A stretch of 64,000 nt of DNA from Acrocarpospora macrocephala (GCF_009687865.1 NZ_BLAE01000018.1:37248-101247); one strand, 5' to 3'. Positions 8,604-17,994 are shown, counted from the stretch's first letter. Made by a program: numbers and translations. Notes: a model not told the origin generated them from the sequence alone.

Positions 8604-10352
8604 TTACTTTCGTTGGCTGGCCCAGCGGCGGATCATGGTGATGCGGTCGCGGATCTGGTCGGCGGAGGCCTGGGCGATGGGAGGGCCGCCGCAGGAGCGG
8701 CGGAGGTCGGCGTGGATGACGCCGTGGGGTTGGCCGGTGCGGTGGTTCCAGGCGCCGACGAGGCCGTTGAGTTCCTTGCGGAGTTCGTGGATGACCTCGT
8801 GGGGGGCGAGCTGTTCGGGTTCGGGTTTGGGCTGGCGGCGTTTGGCCGCCTGCTGGTCGGCCTGGCGTTTGCGGAGCAGGGAGGCCACCTGGTCGGGCTC
8901 CAGGAGGCCGGGCAGGCCCAGGAAGTCCTCTTCCTCGGGGGAGCCCGCCGCGGCGGAGGTGCCGAACTCGCCGCCGTCGAACAGGACTCGGTCGAAGGTG
9001 GCGGAGGCTTCCAGGGTCTGGAAGGGGAGCTCGTCGCCCAGGGCGTCGGGGCTCTTCTGCTCGCGCTGGGCCTGTTCGAGGAGGAGGTCGTCCAGCCCGT
9101 CCTCATCGCGTTTGCGGTTGAGGACGTGGTCGCGCTCGGTTTCCATCTCCGCGGCGAAGCTCAGGAGTAACGGGACCGAGGGGACGAAGACGGAGGCGGT
9201 TTCGCCGCGTTTGCGCATGCGGACGAAGCGGCCGATGGCCTGGGCGAAGAAGAGCGGGGTGGAGATGCTGGTGGCGTAGATGCCGACGGCCAGGCGCGGG
9301 ATGTCGACGCCTTCGGAGACCATGCGGACGGCGACCAGCCAGCGCTGGGTGGAGGCGCCGAACTCCTTGATCTTCTTGGAGGCGCCGGGGTCGTCGGAGA
9401 GCACGACCGTCGCGCCCTCGCCGGTGACCGTGCGCAGGTGCTTGGCGTAGGCGCGGGCGGACTCGTGGTCGGTGGCGATGATCAGGCCGCCCGCGTCGGG
9501 CATGCCCCGGCGGACCTCGGTGAGGCGGCGGTCGGCGGCGGTGATGACCTGGCGGATCCAGTCGCCCTTGGGGTCGAGGGCGGCGCGCCAGGCCTGGCCG
9601 AGCTGGTCCTTGGTGAGCGGGGTGCCGAGGGTGGCGGTGATCTCGTCACCCGCCCGGGTGCGCCACTTCATCTCGCCGGAGTAGGCCAGGAAGATGACCG
9701 GCCGCACCACGCCGTCGGCCAGGGCCGGGCCATAGCCGTAGGAGTAGTCGGAGACGCTGCGCAGGGCGCCGTCCCCGTCCTCGGTGTAGCCGACGAAAGG
9801 GATCGGGTTGTCGTCGGAGCGGAACGGCGTGCCGGTGAGCTGGAGCCGCCGGGTGGCCGGTTCGAAGGCCTCGCGGACCCCGTCGCCCCAGGATTTGGCG
9901 TCGCCCGCGTGGTGGATCTCGTCGAAGATGACCAGCGTCTTGCGCGCCTCGGTGCGCGCCCGGTGCAGCGCCGGGTGCATGGCGACCTGCGCGTAGGTGA
10001 TGGCGACCCCGATGTAGTCGCGCGAGGTCGCGCCCTGGCTGTTCTTGAACTCGGGGTCGATGCTGATGCCCACCCGGCCCGCCGCGTCGGCCCACTGCCG
10101 TTTGAGGTGCTCGGTGGGCGTGACGACGGTGATCGCCCGGATCACCCCGCGGTTGAGCAGCTCGCTGGCGATGCGCAGCGCGTAGGTGGTCTTCCCGGCC
10201 CCGGGCGTCGCCACGGTCAGGAAGTCACGCGGCTCCCGCTGAAAATAGAGGTCGAACGCGTCCTGCTGCCAGGCTCGCAGCTTGGGCGCGGTCCCCCAGG
10301 CTGCCCGGTCCGGATAGGACGGCGACAGGTGAGACGCCGCGGACACGCTCAT
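8604..10352 (-). CDS. DEAD/DEAH-box (ResIII-type) helicase
   Basis: A 582-residue superfamily 2 helicase or translocase. Walker A is ATPGAGKTT (about 48-56), motif II is DEIH (144-147), motif III LTGTP (172-176), and motif VI QAIGRFVRMRK (371-381). The C-terminal tail (about 480-582) is charged and rich in K/Q. The gene is widespread in actinomycetes and tends to lie near a DUF3039 gene, as here (12158-12406). Its substrate is unknown; a nucleic-acid repair or remodelling role is likely. The 240-nt gap beyond its 3' end (8364-8603) shows no convincing gene. Confidence 0.85.
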   Translation of the reverse strand: MSVSAASHLSPSYPDRAAWGTAPKLRAWQQDAFDLYFQREPRDFLTVATPGAGKTTYALRIASELLNRGVIRAITVVTPTEHLKRQWADAAGRVGISIDPEFKNSQGATSRDYIGVAITYAQVAMHPALHRARTEARKTLVIFDEIHHAGDAKSWGDGVREAFEPATRRLQLTGTPFRSDDNPIPFVGYTEDGDGALRSVSDYSYGYGPALADGVVRPVIFLAYSGEMKWRTRAGDEITATLGTPLTKDQLGQAWRAALDPKGDWIRQVITAADRRLTEVRRGMPDAGGLIIATDHESARAYAKHLRTVTGEGATVVLSDDPGASKKIKEFGASTQRWLVAVRMVSEGVDIPRLAVGIYATSISTPLFFAQAIGRFVRMRKRGETASVFVPSVPLLLSFAAEMETERDHVLNRKRDEDGLDDLLLEQAQREQKSPDALGDELPFQTLEASATFDRVLFDGGEFGTSAAAGSPEEEDFLGLPGLLEPDQVASLLRKRQADQQAAKRRQPKPEPEQLAPHEVIHELRKELNGLVGAWNHRTGQPHGVIHADLRRSCGGPPIAQASADQIRDRITMIRRWASQRK

Positions 10353-10514
10353 CGCGCCACCGCTTCTCGCTGATCAGCTGAGCGACCGCCGCCATGGCGG
10401 TGGATTCGCGTGCTCACCCGGCCTCCCCCGTTCAGTTGTCCACCCGACACATCCCGGCCAGAGTAGCCGCCCCCACCGACAAACACGCCGACCACCGCGG
10501 ATCCCGTCCCCGAG

Positions 10515-11180
10515 TCAGCGCACTCCCGCCATGATCAGATCGAGGTCGGCGCGCGAGCGCGGGTCGTCCGGGTGGGCGACGCCGAGCACGACCACGGTCC
10601 CGCCGGACGCCGTGGAGAGCAGGGTGACCCGCAGGAAAGCGGGCTGATTCACGACATCTCGATACTCGGCGTGCAACGCGCGGGTATGACCGCTCCGGCC
10701 GTTCGTCGTGATCGCTTTGTCCTCGACCACGTCGACCTTGTCCCCGTGCAGGAGCAGCCGAGAATACAGCTCGGTGAGCTCCAGCAGGGCCGGGCGCAGC
10801 GCGGCGGGCTCGACCTGCTCGCCGGGGCGGATCATGACGATGGCCAGGTCCTGCTTGGTGGCCACCGAGGTGAAGCCGGTGACCGGCGCCAGGACGCCCT
10901 GCCGCCAGCCGGGCGGCAGCGGATAGCTGACCCCCGCGAGGCCGTCGCTGACGGCAACCGTCTCGGGCGGCTCGTCCGGGCCGCCCAGGACCGTCAGGAC
11001 GACCACGGTGACCACCGCTCCGGCCGTCAGCAGGGCCAGCACGGCGATCAGCAAGGTGAGCGCCCATCGCGGCAACCGGCGTGGAGGCGCGGTCGGCGTG
11101 CCGTACCAGCGGGCGGAGGGGGGCAAATCCTGGTCGGGCTCGCCCCGATCGGTGGGCGGCCAGACCCTCCCATCGTCCAT
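10515..11180 (-). CDS. Single-pass membrane protein of unknown function
   Basis: A 221-residue protein: a short proline-rich cytoplasmic head, one membrane helix at about 38-66 (RWALTLLIAVLAL onward), and an extracellular domain of about 150 residues containing SYPLPPGWRQG and a two-strand pattern. This plan resembles many actinomycete single-pass proteins with a PsbP- or LpqN-like outer domain, but I cannot assign a family. No clear ribosome site precedes the ATG. It lies between the helicase and the secreted protease on the same strand, with a 42-nt gap to the latter. Confidence 0.6.
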   Translation of the reverse strand: MDDGRVWPPTDRGEPDQDLPPSARWYGTPTAPPRRLPRWALTLLIAVLALLTAGAVVTVVVLTVLGGPDEPPETVAVSDGLAGVSYPLPPGWRQGVLAPVTGFTSVATKQDLAIVMIRPGEQVEPAALRPALLELTELYSRLLLHGDKVDVVEDKAITTNGRSGHTRALHAEYRDVVNQPAFLRVTLLSTASGGTVVVLGVAHPDDPRSRADLDLIMAGVR

Positions 11181-11222
11181 TTGAGGAGTAATTCACGCCC
11201 GGGCGCCGAAGGTCAATCCGGG

Positions 11223-12080
11223 TCAGGCTTTTGGTATGCGGTACGCCGTCCACATTTGCCGCATCCGCTCCGCCTGGCCTGCGGTGAACTCGGACATGCA
11301 GGTGTCAAAGGAGTAGTCCATGAAATTGTGGACCGAGTCCACGCCGGGGGCGGGGCACGTGTCCTTGACGGCCGTCGGGCAGCCTTCGGTGGGGTGGCCC
11401 TGGGGTGGCGTGTCCTCCACCGAGTCGCCGGGCGCCTCGCAGCCGTTCTCGAAGGGGTGCAGCAGGCCGAGCCAGTGGCCGATCTCGTGGACCCCGGTGA
11501 AGCCGCGGTTGAAGTTGCGCAACGCTCCGCCGGGCAGGCTGCGCCAGTCGATGACCACGCCGTCGTACCCGGGGGCGTCCTTGTACCAGTGCGGATACGT
11601 GGAGTAGCCCAGCACCAGCTGGCTGAGCTGGCCGATGAACAGGTTGAGGGTGTTCGCGCCGCCGCGCCGGAGCTTGGTCTTCATGGGCTGCTCGTAGCTG
11701 AGCGGGTCACGGAACCAGTCCGCGTTGCGGGTCCTGGTGATCCCCAGCAGGACGAACCTGATTCCGGTGTCGGCGCCGCCGAACTTGCCGCCGTAGGCCG
11801 AGTTAAGGGTCGCGACCTGGCTTTTGACGGCGGCGTCCGGCGCGCCGCGCTGGCCGTCGGTGAGCACGTGCACCCACATCGGCACCTTGATCTCGGCCGC
11901 CACCGTGCGGGAGGCCAGCCGTTCCCGCAGCTCCACGTTGACGCGCGCGATCTCGGCGGGATCCGGATCGCCTCCCCTGGCCGCCCCCGCGCGGCAGTCA
12001 CGATCAGCGAAGGCGATCCCGGGAACCAGGCCCTGCGTGAACAGGCATGCCAAAAAAACGGCGAGTGTACGCCGGGCCAT
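11223..12080 (-). CDS. Secreted zinc metalloprotease, M43-like
   Basis: A 285-residue exported protease. A signal peptide covers about 1-25 (MARRTLAVFLACLF, cleavage near AFA-DRD). The extended zinc motif HEIGHWLGLLH gives H198, E199, H202 and H208, and a Met-turn candidate FMDYSFDTC is at about 253-261. Cysteines after the zinc motif (C214, C234, C242, C261) could form disulfides. The layout matches the pappalysin/M43 family. It probably degrades extracellular protein for nutrition. The usual N-terminal propeptide is short here (about 40 residues). Confidence 0.85.
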   Translation of the reverse strand: MARRTLAVFLACLFTQGLVPGIAFADRDCRAGAARGGDPDPAEIARVNVELRERLASRTVAAEIKVPMWVHVLTDGQRGAPDAAVKSQVATLNSAYGGKFGGADTGIRFVLLGITRTRNADWFRDPLSYEQPMKTKLRRGGANTLNLFIGQLSQLVLGYSTYPHWYKDAPGYDGVVIDWRSLPGGALRNFNRGFTGVHEIGHWLGLLHPFENGCEAPGDSVEDTPPQGHPTEGCPTAVKDTCPAPGVDSVHNFMDYSFDTCMSEFTAGQAERMRQMWTAYRIPKA

Positions 12081-12157
12081 TCGTTTCCCCCGATACGACT
12101 GGTCGGTCCAGCCTCCACACGCTAGCCGGATCGGGAACGATCAGCGGGGATCGACAC

Positions 12158-12406
12158 TCAGGCGTCGGGCTCGCCCGGGGGAAGACCGTCGTAGATCTCC
12201 TTGCACTCCGGGCAGACCGGATATTTCTTCGGGTCCCGGCTCGGCGTCCAGACCTTGCCGCAGAGCGCGCGCACCGGGATGCCGGTCACATAGCTCTCGG
12301 TGATCTTGTTGGCGTCCGCGTAGTGCGAGAACCGCTCGTGATCGCCGTCCCCGTGCGAGAGGTTCGGCGTGACTTCGCTCTCGGGAAGAATCTTCGTACT
12401 GCTCAT
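12158..12406 (-). CDS. DUF3039 small zinc-ribbon-like protein
   Basis: An 82-residue protein matching DUF3039, with RALCGKVW, then PVCPECKEIY near the C-terminus; the cysteines would bind a metal. The start at 12406 is chosen because TAAACT lies 7 nt upstream, a leaderless layout; the longer frame runs into the upstream terminator. The family is nearly confined to actinobacteria and commonly neighbours the helicase gene found 1.8 kb away. Function is unknown. Confidence 0.8.
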   Translation of the reverse strand: MSSTKILPESEVTPNLSHGDGDHERFSHYADANKITESYVTGIPVRALCGKVWTPSRDPKKYPVCPECKEIYDGLPPGEPDA

Positions 12407-12413
12407 CGCACCG

Positions 12414-12419
12414 AGTTTA
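12414..12419 (-). promoter_or_regulatory. Leaderless -10 element of the DUF3039 gene
   Basis: On the minus strand TAAACT is followed by 7 nt and the ATG at 12406, without a ribosome site. It lies just downstream of the MFS terminator hairpin, so the gene starts its own transcript. Confidence 0.45.
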
Positions 12420-12433
12420 GTCCCCACCACGAC

Positions 12434-12467
12434 GTACGGCTCCCGCCCGCGAAGGCGAGAGCCGTAC
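12434..12467 (-). terminator. Terminator of the MFS exporter gene
   Basis: GTACGGCTC (12434-12442) pairs with GAGCCGTAC (12459-12467), a perfect 9-bp stem with a 16-nt loop, 13 nt past the MFS stop codon and before the DUF3039 promoter. Confidence 0.6.
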
Positions 12468-12479
12468 CCCGAAGAGAGC

Positions 12480-14045
12480 TCAGCCAATGTGCACCGCGGC
12501 GCCCTCGGTCTTGCGGCCGGCCTTGACCAGCAGGGCCAGGACGGCGGCCAGGATCGCCACGCCCATGCTCACCACGAAGCCCAGGTGCAGGCCGTCCATG
12601 AAGGACAGGTGGGAGGCGTTGGTGATGACCCCGGCCACCTGTTCCGGCAGTCCGGGCGGGGCCATGCCGACCGAGGCCAGGCCCTTGAGGCCCTCGATCT
12701 GGTCCGGCGGGATGGCGGCCGCGGCGGGGCCGAGGTAGCCGACGTACACATCGGAGACCTTGGCGGCCACGACGGCGCCCAGGATGGCGGTGCCGAGGGC
12801 GCCGCCGACCTGCATGGCCGAGTTCTGCACGCCGCCGGCGACCCCGGCGAGGGACGGCGGCGCGTTGCCCACGATGATCTCGGTCGCGCCCACGAACACG
12901 GGGGACAGGCCGAAGGCGAGCAGGGCGAACGGGATGGCGCTGTCGACGAACTCGGCTTCGATGCTCAACCGGGACATCAGGAACATGGCCGTCGCGGTGA
13001 TGAGCATGCCGCCCGCGATCGGGATCCGCGGGCCGATCTTGCCGATCAGCAGACCGGCCAGCGGGGACGCGACGATCATGCCCGCGCTCATCGGCAGCAT
13101 CCGGAGGCCCGACTCCAGCGGGGTGAGCCCGTGCACGCCCTGGAAGAAGAACGTGAGGAAGAACATCGCGCCGAACATGGAGAAGGCCATCAGGATCATC
13201 AGGCCGGTGCCGATCGAGAACGACACGTTCCGGAACAGGGTGAGCGGGAGCAGCGGCTCCTTGGCGCGGCTCTGCCAGAACAGGAACGCCGCGCCGACGA
13301 CCACGGTGACCCCCAGGGAGAGCAGCGTGCCGGTGTCGCCCCAGCCCCATTCGGGCGCCTTGATGATCGCCCAGACCAGCGAGAACATGGTGATCGACAG
13401 CAGCACCACGCCCGGCCAGTCGACCCGGGCCAGCAGCTTCGACCGGTTCTCCCGCAGCGCCCACAGGCCCATCGCCAGCGCCACCGCGCCGACGGGCACG
13501 TTGATGAAGAACACCGACTGCCAGCTCACGTTCTCCACCAGCAGGCCGCCGACGATCGGCCCGGCCGCGCTGGACAGGCCGATGATGCCACCCCAGGCGC
13601 CCATCGCCATGTTCAGCTTGTCACCGGGGAAGGCCAGCCGGAGCAGCGCCAGCGCGGCGGGCTGCAGCAACGCGCCGAACAGGCCCTGCAGCACGCGGAA
13701 CGCGATCAGGGCCTCGATCGAGGAGGTCAGGCCGATGGCGAGCGAGGTGAGCGCGAAACCGGCCACGCCGATGAGGAAGACCCGCTTGTGCCCGAACAGG
13801 TCGCCGAGCTTGCCGGCGGTGATGAGGAAGACCGCCAGGGCCAGCAGGTAACCACTGGTGACCCACTGCAGGTCGGCCAGGCTGGCGTTCAGCTCCTGGC
13901 CGATGACCGGGTTGGCGATGGCGACGACGGTGCCGTCCAGCATCACCATGATCACACCGAGCGACACCGCGAGGAGCGTCAGCCAGGGATGTACCTGGCC
14001 GGGTTTCTCCGGTGCCTCGGATGGTGCGGCGAGCGCTTGGGCCAT
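12480..14045 (-). CDS. MFS drug exporter of the DHA2 (EmrB/QacA) type
   Basis: A 521-residue polytopic protein with about 14 membrane helices, characteristic of the 14-TMS drug:H+ antiporter family. The first helices contain LGVIMVMLDGTVVAIANPVI (motif D1-like), the loop 2-3 motif reads GKLGDLFGHKRV, and helix 5 has the antiporter motif around GGIIGLSSAAGPIVGG. It should pump toxic hydrophobic compounds out of the cell. The ATG at 14045 has a GGGGGG site 9 nt upstream. It diverges from a TetR gene 132 bp away, which is the typical repressor-exporter arrangement. Confidence 0.9.
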   Translation of the reverse strand: MAQALAAPSEAPEKPGQVHPWLTLLAVSLGVIMVMLDGTVVAIANPVIGQELNASLADLQWVTSGYLLALAVFLITAGKLGDLFGHKRVFLIGVAGFALTSLAIGLTSSIEALIAFRVLQGLFGALLQPAALALLRLAFPGDKLNMAMGAWGGIIGLSSAAGPIVGGLLVENVSWQSVFFINVPVGAVALAMGLWALRENRSKLLARVDWPGVVLLSITMFSLVWAIIKAPEWGWGDTGTLLSLGVTVVVGAAFLFWQSRAKEPLLPLTLFRNVSFSIGTGLMILMAFSMFGAMFFLTFFFQGVHGLTPLESGLRMLPMSAGMIVASPLAGLLIGKIGPRIPIAGGMLITATAMFLMSRLSIEAEFVDSAIPFALLAFGLSPVFVGATEIIVGNAPPSLAGVAGGVQNSAMQVGGALGTAILGAVVAAKVSDVYVGYLGPAAAAIPPDQIEGLKGLASVGMAPPGLPEQVAGVITNASHLSFMDGLHLGFVVSMGVAILAAVLALLVKAGRKTEGAAVHIG

Positions 14046-14086
14046 GTCGGGATTCCCCCCTGTAGAAGTCAATGCGTCGTAATTTA

Positions 14087-14101
14087 TGTCAGTGAGTGAC
14101 A
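14087..14101. promoter_or_regulatory. Candidate TetR operator between exporter and regulator
   Basis: TGTCA-GTGAG-TGACA is a perfect 5-bp-arm palindrome centred in the divergent intergenic region. Further TGACA/TGACAT copies follow at 14104-14134. The spacing and position fit an autoregulating TetR operator, but binding is not shown. Confidence 0.45.
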
Positions 14102-14177
14102 GATGACAAATCCTTTTATCCGACATAAGGTGACATCTGGCAGGACGTGAACTTTGGGTTTCAGGGAGGTGACAGGG

Positions 14178-14783
14178 ATGGGTCTGCGCGAGCGCAAGAA
14201 GCAGAAGACGCGGCTGGCGTTGATCGACGCGGCCCTCGATCTCTTCCACGATCAGGGGTATGAGGCCACGACCATTGATCAGATCGCGGCGAGCGTCGAC
14301 GTCTCGCCGCGGACGTTCTTCCGATATTTCGGTTCGAAGGAGGACGTCGCGCTGGCGCTGCCAGCGGATTCCCTGGACATATTTCTAGCGGAGCTGTCCG
14401 ACCGTCCCGAATCCGAGTCCCCCTTTGTGGCGATGTCGCAGGCCATGCGGCTGACGCTGGGGGCCATGGGCCAGCGCGACGAAGCTGATCATGAGCGGTT
14501 CGTGAAGACGCGCAAGCTGCTGGATAACAATCCCGCGTTCATGGCGGGGCAGATGCGCCTGCTGATGGCCAGCGAGCAGCGCCTGCTGGCGGAGATCAGC
14601 CGCCGCCGGGGCACCGACGACCTGCACTCGCACTTCGTGCTCGCGCTGTTCACGGCGGTCGCGCGGGTCGGCTTCGAGTACTGCCAGCCCGACGAGGTAC
14701 GCGATGCGGACGCCTTGGCCAGAAGACTGGACGAGACTCTCGCCATCGCCGAACAGTCACTAGTCCCGGGGTGGGACAAGTAG
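14178..14783 (+). CDS. TetR-family repressor of the divergent exporter
   Basis: A 201-residue regulator with an N-terminal TetR DNA-binding domain: TRLALIDAALDLFHDQGYEATTI-type start, recognition helix around VSPRTFFRYFGSKEDV (about 43-58), then a helical ligand domain. GGAGGT lies 7 nt before the ATG at 14178, so the shorter start is preferred to the one 24 nt upstream. The C-terminal domain resembles the MftR/AcrR-like group with a FEYC segment. Its divergent orientation to the MFS gene implies that it senses an exported compound. Confidence 0.88.
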   Translation: MGLRERKKQKTRLALIDAALDLFHDQGYEATTIDQIAASVDVSPRTFFRYFGSKEDVALALPADSLDIFLAELSDRPESESPFVAMSQAMRLTLGAMGQRDEADHERFVKTRKLLDNNPAFMAGQMRLLMASEQRLLAEISRRRGTDDLHSHFVLALFTAVARVGFEYCQPDEVRDADALARRLDETLAIAEQSLVPGWDK

Positions 14784-14802
14784 GACCCTGGCGGGTCGCG
14801 GG

Positions 14803-15393
14803 TCAGTTGAGCTTGGGGTCGTCCGGATATGTCGCGACCAAGGCGAGTTCGCCCGGCTGACGCCTTAACACCGAGCGCCAGAGCGTGGACGGATCCGGAT
14901 GAAACGTGTCCCCGGGTTCGGAGTCGACGACATACCAGGCGCCCTCCCGGACCTCGTTCTCCAGCTGGCCGCTGGTCCAGCCCGCGTACCCGGCGAAGAT
15001 CCGCATCTGGGAAATCTCCCCCGCCAGGATCTCGGGGGGCGCGTCGAGGTCGACCGTACCGAGCCGGGAGACGGCCGGGCGGCCGGAGTGCAGGCGCCGC
15101 CAGCCCAGCGGTTCCTCACCGCTGAGCACGGCGGCCAGCGCCAGCGCGCTGTCGGTCTGGACCGGGCCGCCCTCGAACAGCACCGAGGGACCGGAGACCA
15201 GCGCGTCCCAGACCGGCAGCACCTGGGTGACGGTGATATCGCTCGGCCGGTTGAGCACCACGCCGAGAGTGCCGCCGTCGTCATCGTGCTCCAGGACGAG
15301 CACGACACTACGCCGGAAGTTCGGGTCGTCGAGCAGTGGCGTCGCAACGAGCAACCCGCCGACGTAGATCGCGTCCGCCATACCTTCCATCAT
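14803..15393 (-). CDS. YqgE/AlgH (UPF0301) family protein
   Basis: A 196-residue protein with the family hallmarks GGLLVATPLLDDPNFRRSVV near the N-terminus, GTLGVVLNRPS, FEGGPVQ and FAGYAGWTSGQLENE. The family folds as a single alpha/beta domain; its biochemical role is not established (AlgH in Pseudomonas was described as a regulator). The start is uncertain between two adjacent ATGs at 15393 and 15390 and a third at 15381; no strong ribosome site decides. It ends 19 bp from the convergent TetR gene. Confidence 0.85.
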   Translation of the reverse strand: MMEGMADAIYVGGLLVATPLLDDPNFRRSVVLVLEHDDDGGTLGVVLNRPSDITVTQVLPVWDALVSGPSVLFEGGPVQTDSALALAAVLSGEEPLGWRRLHSGRPAVSRLGTVDLDAPPEILAGEISQMRIFAGYAGWTSGQLENEVREGAWYVVDSEPGDTFHPDPSTLWRSVLRRQPGELALVATYPDDPKLN

Positions 15394-15450
15394 GGGGCAG
15401 GAAGGACTAATCGCGCACGTCACCCAGACTCGATAATCTTCAGGCGCCGA

Positions 15451-16860
15451 TCAGGCCTCGGTGAACCCGCGAACCTTTCCCCCGGCGGACTCGCGCACGG
15501 CCGCCGCCACCGCGTTGGCCACGTCGGGATGGAACACGCTGGGCACGATGTAGTTGGGCCCGAGCTCCTCCCCCGTGACCACGGCGGCCAGCGCCCGGGC
15601 GGCGGCCAGCAGCATGTCCTGGGTGACCCCGTCGGCCTGCGCGTCCAGCAGCCCGCGGAACACCCCGGGGAAGGCCAGCACGTTGTTGATCTGGTTCGGA
15701 TAGTCGGACCGCCCGGTCGCGACCACGGCCGCGTGCTCGCGCGCGTCGTCGGGCGACACCTCCGGCTCCGGGTTGGCCAGCGCGAAGACCACCGAGTCCG
15801 GCGCCATCGTCGCGATGTCATCGCCAGTGAGGATGCCGGGCGCGGACACCCCGATGAACACGTCGGCGCCCTTCACCGCCCCGCGCAGATCCCCGGAATA
15901 CCCCTCGGCGTTGGTGTGCTCGGCGATCCACCGCAACGAATCGTCGAGGTCGTCCCGCCCCAGGTGCACCGCGCCCAGGTAGTCACAGACCACCACGTGC
16001 CGTGCCCCGGCCGCGAGCAGTAACCGCAGCACGGCGGTTCCGGCCGCGCCCGCGCCCGCCAGCGCGATCCGCACGTCGGCGAGCTCCTTGCGCACCACCC
16101 GCAGCGCGTTGGTGAGCGCCGCCAGCACCACGATCGCGGTCCCGTGCTGGTCGTCGTGGAAGACCGGAATGTCCAGCAGCTCACGCAGCCGCCGCTCCAC
16201 TTCGAAGCAGCGCGGCGCGGAGATGTCCTCCAGGTTGATGCCGCCGAACCCGGGCGCGATGGCCCGCACGATCGTGACGATCTCGTCCACGTCCTGGGTG
16301 TCCAGGCAGAGCGGCCAGGCGTCGATCCCGGCGAACCGCTTGAACAGCGCGGCCTTGCCCTCCATCACCGGCAGCGCGGCGGCGGGCCCGATGTTGCCGA
16401 GCCCGAGCACGGCCGACCCGTCGGTGACCACGGCCACCGAGTTCCGCTTGATAGTCAGCCGCCGCGCGTCCTCGGGGTTGCGCGCGATGGCCATGCTCAC
16501 CCGGGCCACACCCGGCGTGTACGCCATGGACAGCTCGTCCCGGTTCCGCAACGGCACCTTCGACTGCATCTCGATCTTGCCGCCGAGGTGCATGAGGAAG
16601 GTCCGGTCGGACACCTTGTGGATGACCACGCCCTCGATCGCGCCGAGCCCGTCCACGATCGCCTGCGCGTGGTCGGTGTCGCGGGCCGCGCAGGTCACGT
16701 CGATGCGCAGCTTCTCGTGACCGGCGTTGGTCACGTCGAGAGCGGTGACGATCCCGCCGGCGTTCTCCACCGCGTGGGTGAGCAGGCTCACGGCCTTACC
16801 CCCGGCGGGCACCTCGAGTCGGACGGTGATCGAATAAGAAACACTTGGCACGGTGGCCAC
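15451..16860 (-). CDS. NAD(P)-dependent malic enzyme with N-terminal ACT domain
   Basis: A 469-residue enzyme that decarboxylates malate to pyruvate. An N-terminal ACT-like regulatory domain (about 8-85) precedes the malic domain. The catalytic tyrosine lies in MAYTPGVARV, the lysine region in TDGSAVLGLGNIGP, the metal ligands in EDISAPRCFEVE and FHDDQHGTA, and a Rossmann GAGAAG loop follows. The ACT domain suggests allosteric control by an amino acid, a feature of several actinomycete and clostridial malic enzymes. The GTG start has an AAGGAG site 9 nt upstream. Confidence 0.9.
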   Translation of the reverse strand: MATVPSVSYSITVRLEVPAGGKAVSLLTHAVENAGGIVTALDVTNAGHEKLRIDVTCAARDTDHAQAIVDGLGAIEGVVIHKVSDRTFLMHLGGKIEMQSKVPLRNRDELSMAYTPGVARVSMAIARNPEDARRLTIKRNSVAVVTDGSAVLGLGNIGPAAALPVMEGKAALFKRFAGIDAWPLCLDTQDVDEIVTIVRAIAPGFGGINLEDISAPRCFEVERRLRELLDIPVFHDDQHGTAIVVLAALTNALRVVRKELADVRIALAGAGAAGTAVLRLLLAAGARHVVVCDYLGAVHLGRDDLDDSLRWIAEHTNAEGYSGDLRGAVKGADVFIGVSAPGILTGDDIATMAPDSVVFALANPEPEVSPDDAREHAAVVATGRSDYPNQINNVLAFPGVFRGLLDAQADGVTQDMLLAAARALAAVVTGEELGPNYIVPSVFHPDVANAVAAAVRESAGGKVRGFTEA

Positions 16861-17064
16861 GTCAATCCGCTCCTTTGCGCATTGGGTGTGGACCTATCGT
16901 GCCACCTTCAGCAGGGTGCATCAGGCCGAAATATGGAGAGAAGCAGTGTGAAACGCGCCCTATGAGCGCTTTGCCCATCAGGTTTCCGGCCTCCCGGTCA
17001 GACCGACGGCGGCGAGACGGCTCTCCAAGAGGACCGGAAGCCGTGACCTACGCCCCAGCGCCCG

Positions 17065-17994
17065 TCAGAAGAGAGCCGAAGCCAGCCCTCTGCGCGCCTT
17101 GGCCACCGCCGGGTCGTCGGCGGGCAGGGTGTCGAAGAGGCCGAGCAGGTGGAGCCGGGTTTTGTCCCGGTCCTCCCCCGCCGTGCGGCGCACCAGGGCG
17201 ATGAGCCGGGAGAAGGCGGCGTCCACGTCGCCCGCGAGCATCTCCACGTCGGCCGCCTGCGTCTGGGTCTTGACGTCGGCGGGCGCGTCCGCGGCGCGGC
17301 GCAGCACCTCCGACGGGTTGAGCCCGGTCGTCCGGCGGACCAGGCCGACCCCGGCGAGCCCGATCTTGGCTTCCTCATCGCCAGGCGAACGGGCCAGCAG
17401 GCGGCCGAAGGCGGCCTCGGCCGCGTCCAGGTCACCGTCCTCGATCGCCATGTCGGCGGCCAGCAGGTCGGGGTCGACGGGAGGTTCGGCGGGGCCTTCC
17501 TCCCCCGGCGCGGCGGGCGCGCCCAGTTCCACGCCGAGCTGCTCGAACACCTGGGTGAGCGCCTGGCGCAGCTGGGCTTCCGGCAGCGGGCCCTCGAACA
17601 GCGGCATCAGCTGCCCCTGCACCGCCAGGTAGACGGTCGGCACCGCGCGCATCCGCAGCGCCTGAGCCAGCTCCGGGTTGGCCTCGACGTCGACCCTGGC
17701 CAGCAGCCAGGACCCGCCCGCCTCAGCGGCCAGCTTCTCCATCGCGAGGCTGAACTGCTGGACCTGCTCGGCCCGCGGCACGGTCGCCTCGACGATGATC
17801 GGAACGCTCATCGAGCGCTCCACCACATCGGCGGTGAACGTCGCCGCGGTCGGTTCGATGAGCTCGGGGGTCCCGGGCGGCGCGGGGTTCTTGGCCGCGG
17901 CCTCGCGCCGCGCCTGCGCCTCCAGGGCCTGCTTGCGCGCGCCGAGATCCACGGCGCCGTAGAGCGATCCAGGTCGAGAGAAGTCCGCTGCCAT
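17065..17994 (-). CDS. ybbN: YbbN-type co-chaperone (thioredoxin-like plus TPR)
   Basis: A 309-residue cytosolic protein with a thioredoxin-like domain (about 60-165) and C-terminal TPR-like helices (about 190-309). The thioredoxin CxxC is absent: the corresponding region reads ATVPRAEQVQQ, so it is not a redox enzyme, as in the actinobacterial YbbN/CnoX-like group. The domain plan ALRMRAVPTVYLAVQGQ matches the cis-proline strand of the fold. The start at 17994 is the first that leaves a compact N-terminus; the longer open frame upstream would read through the dispersed repeat at 18049-18167. Confidence 0.82.
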   Translation of the reverse strand: MAADFSRPGSLYGAVDLGARKQALEAQARREAAAKNPAPPGTPELIEPTAATFTADVVERSMSVPIIVEATVPRAEQVQQFSLAMEKLAAEAGGSWLLARVDVEANPELAQALRMRAVPTVYLAVQGQLMPLFEGPLPEAQLRQALTQVFEQLGVELGAPAAPGEEGPAEPPVDPDLLAADMAIEDGDLDAAEAAFGRLLARSPGDEEAKIGLAGVGLVRRTTGLNPSEVLRRAADAPADVKTQTQAADVEMLAGDVDAAFSRLIALVRRTAGEDRDKTRLHLLGLFDTLPADDPAVAKARRGLASALF

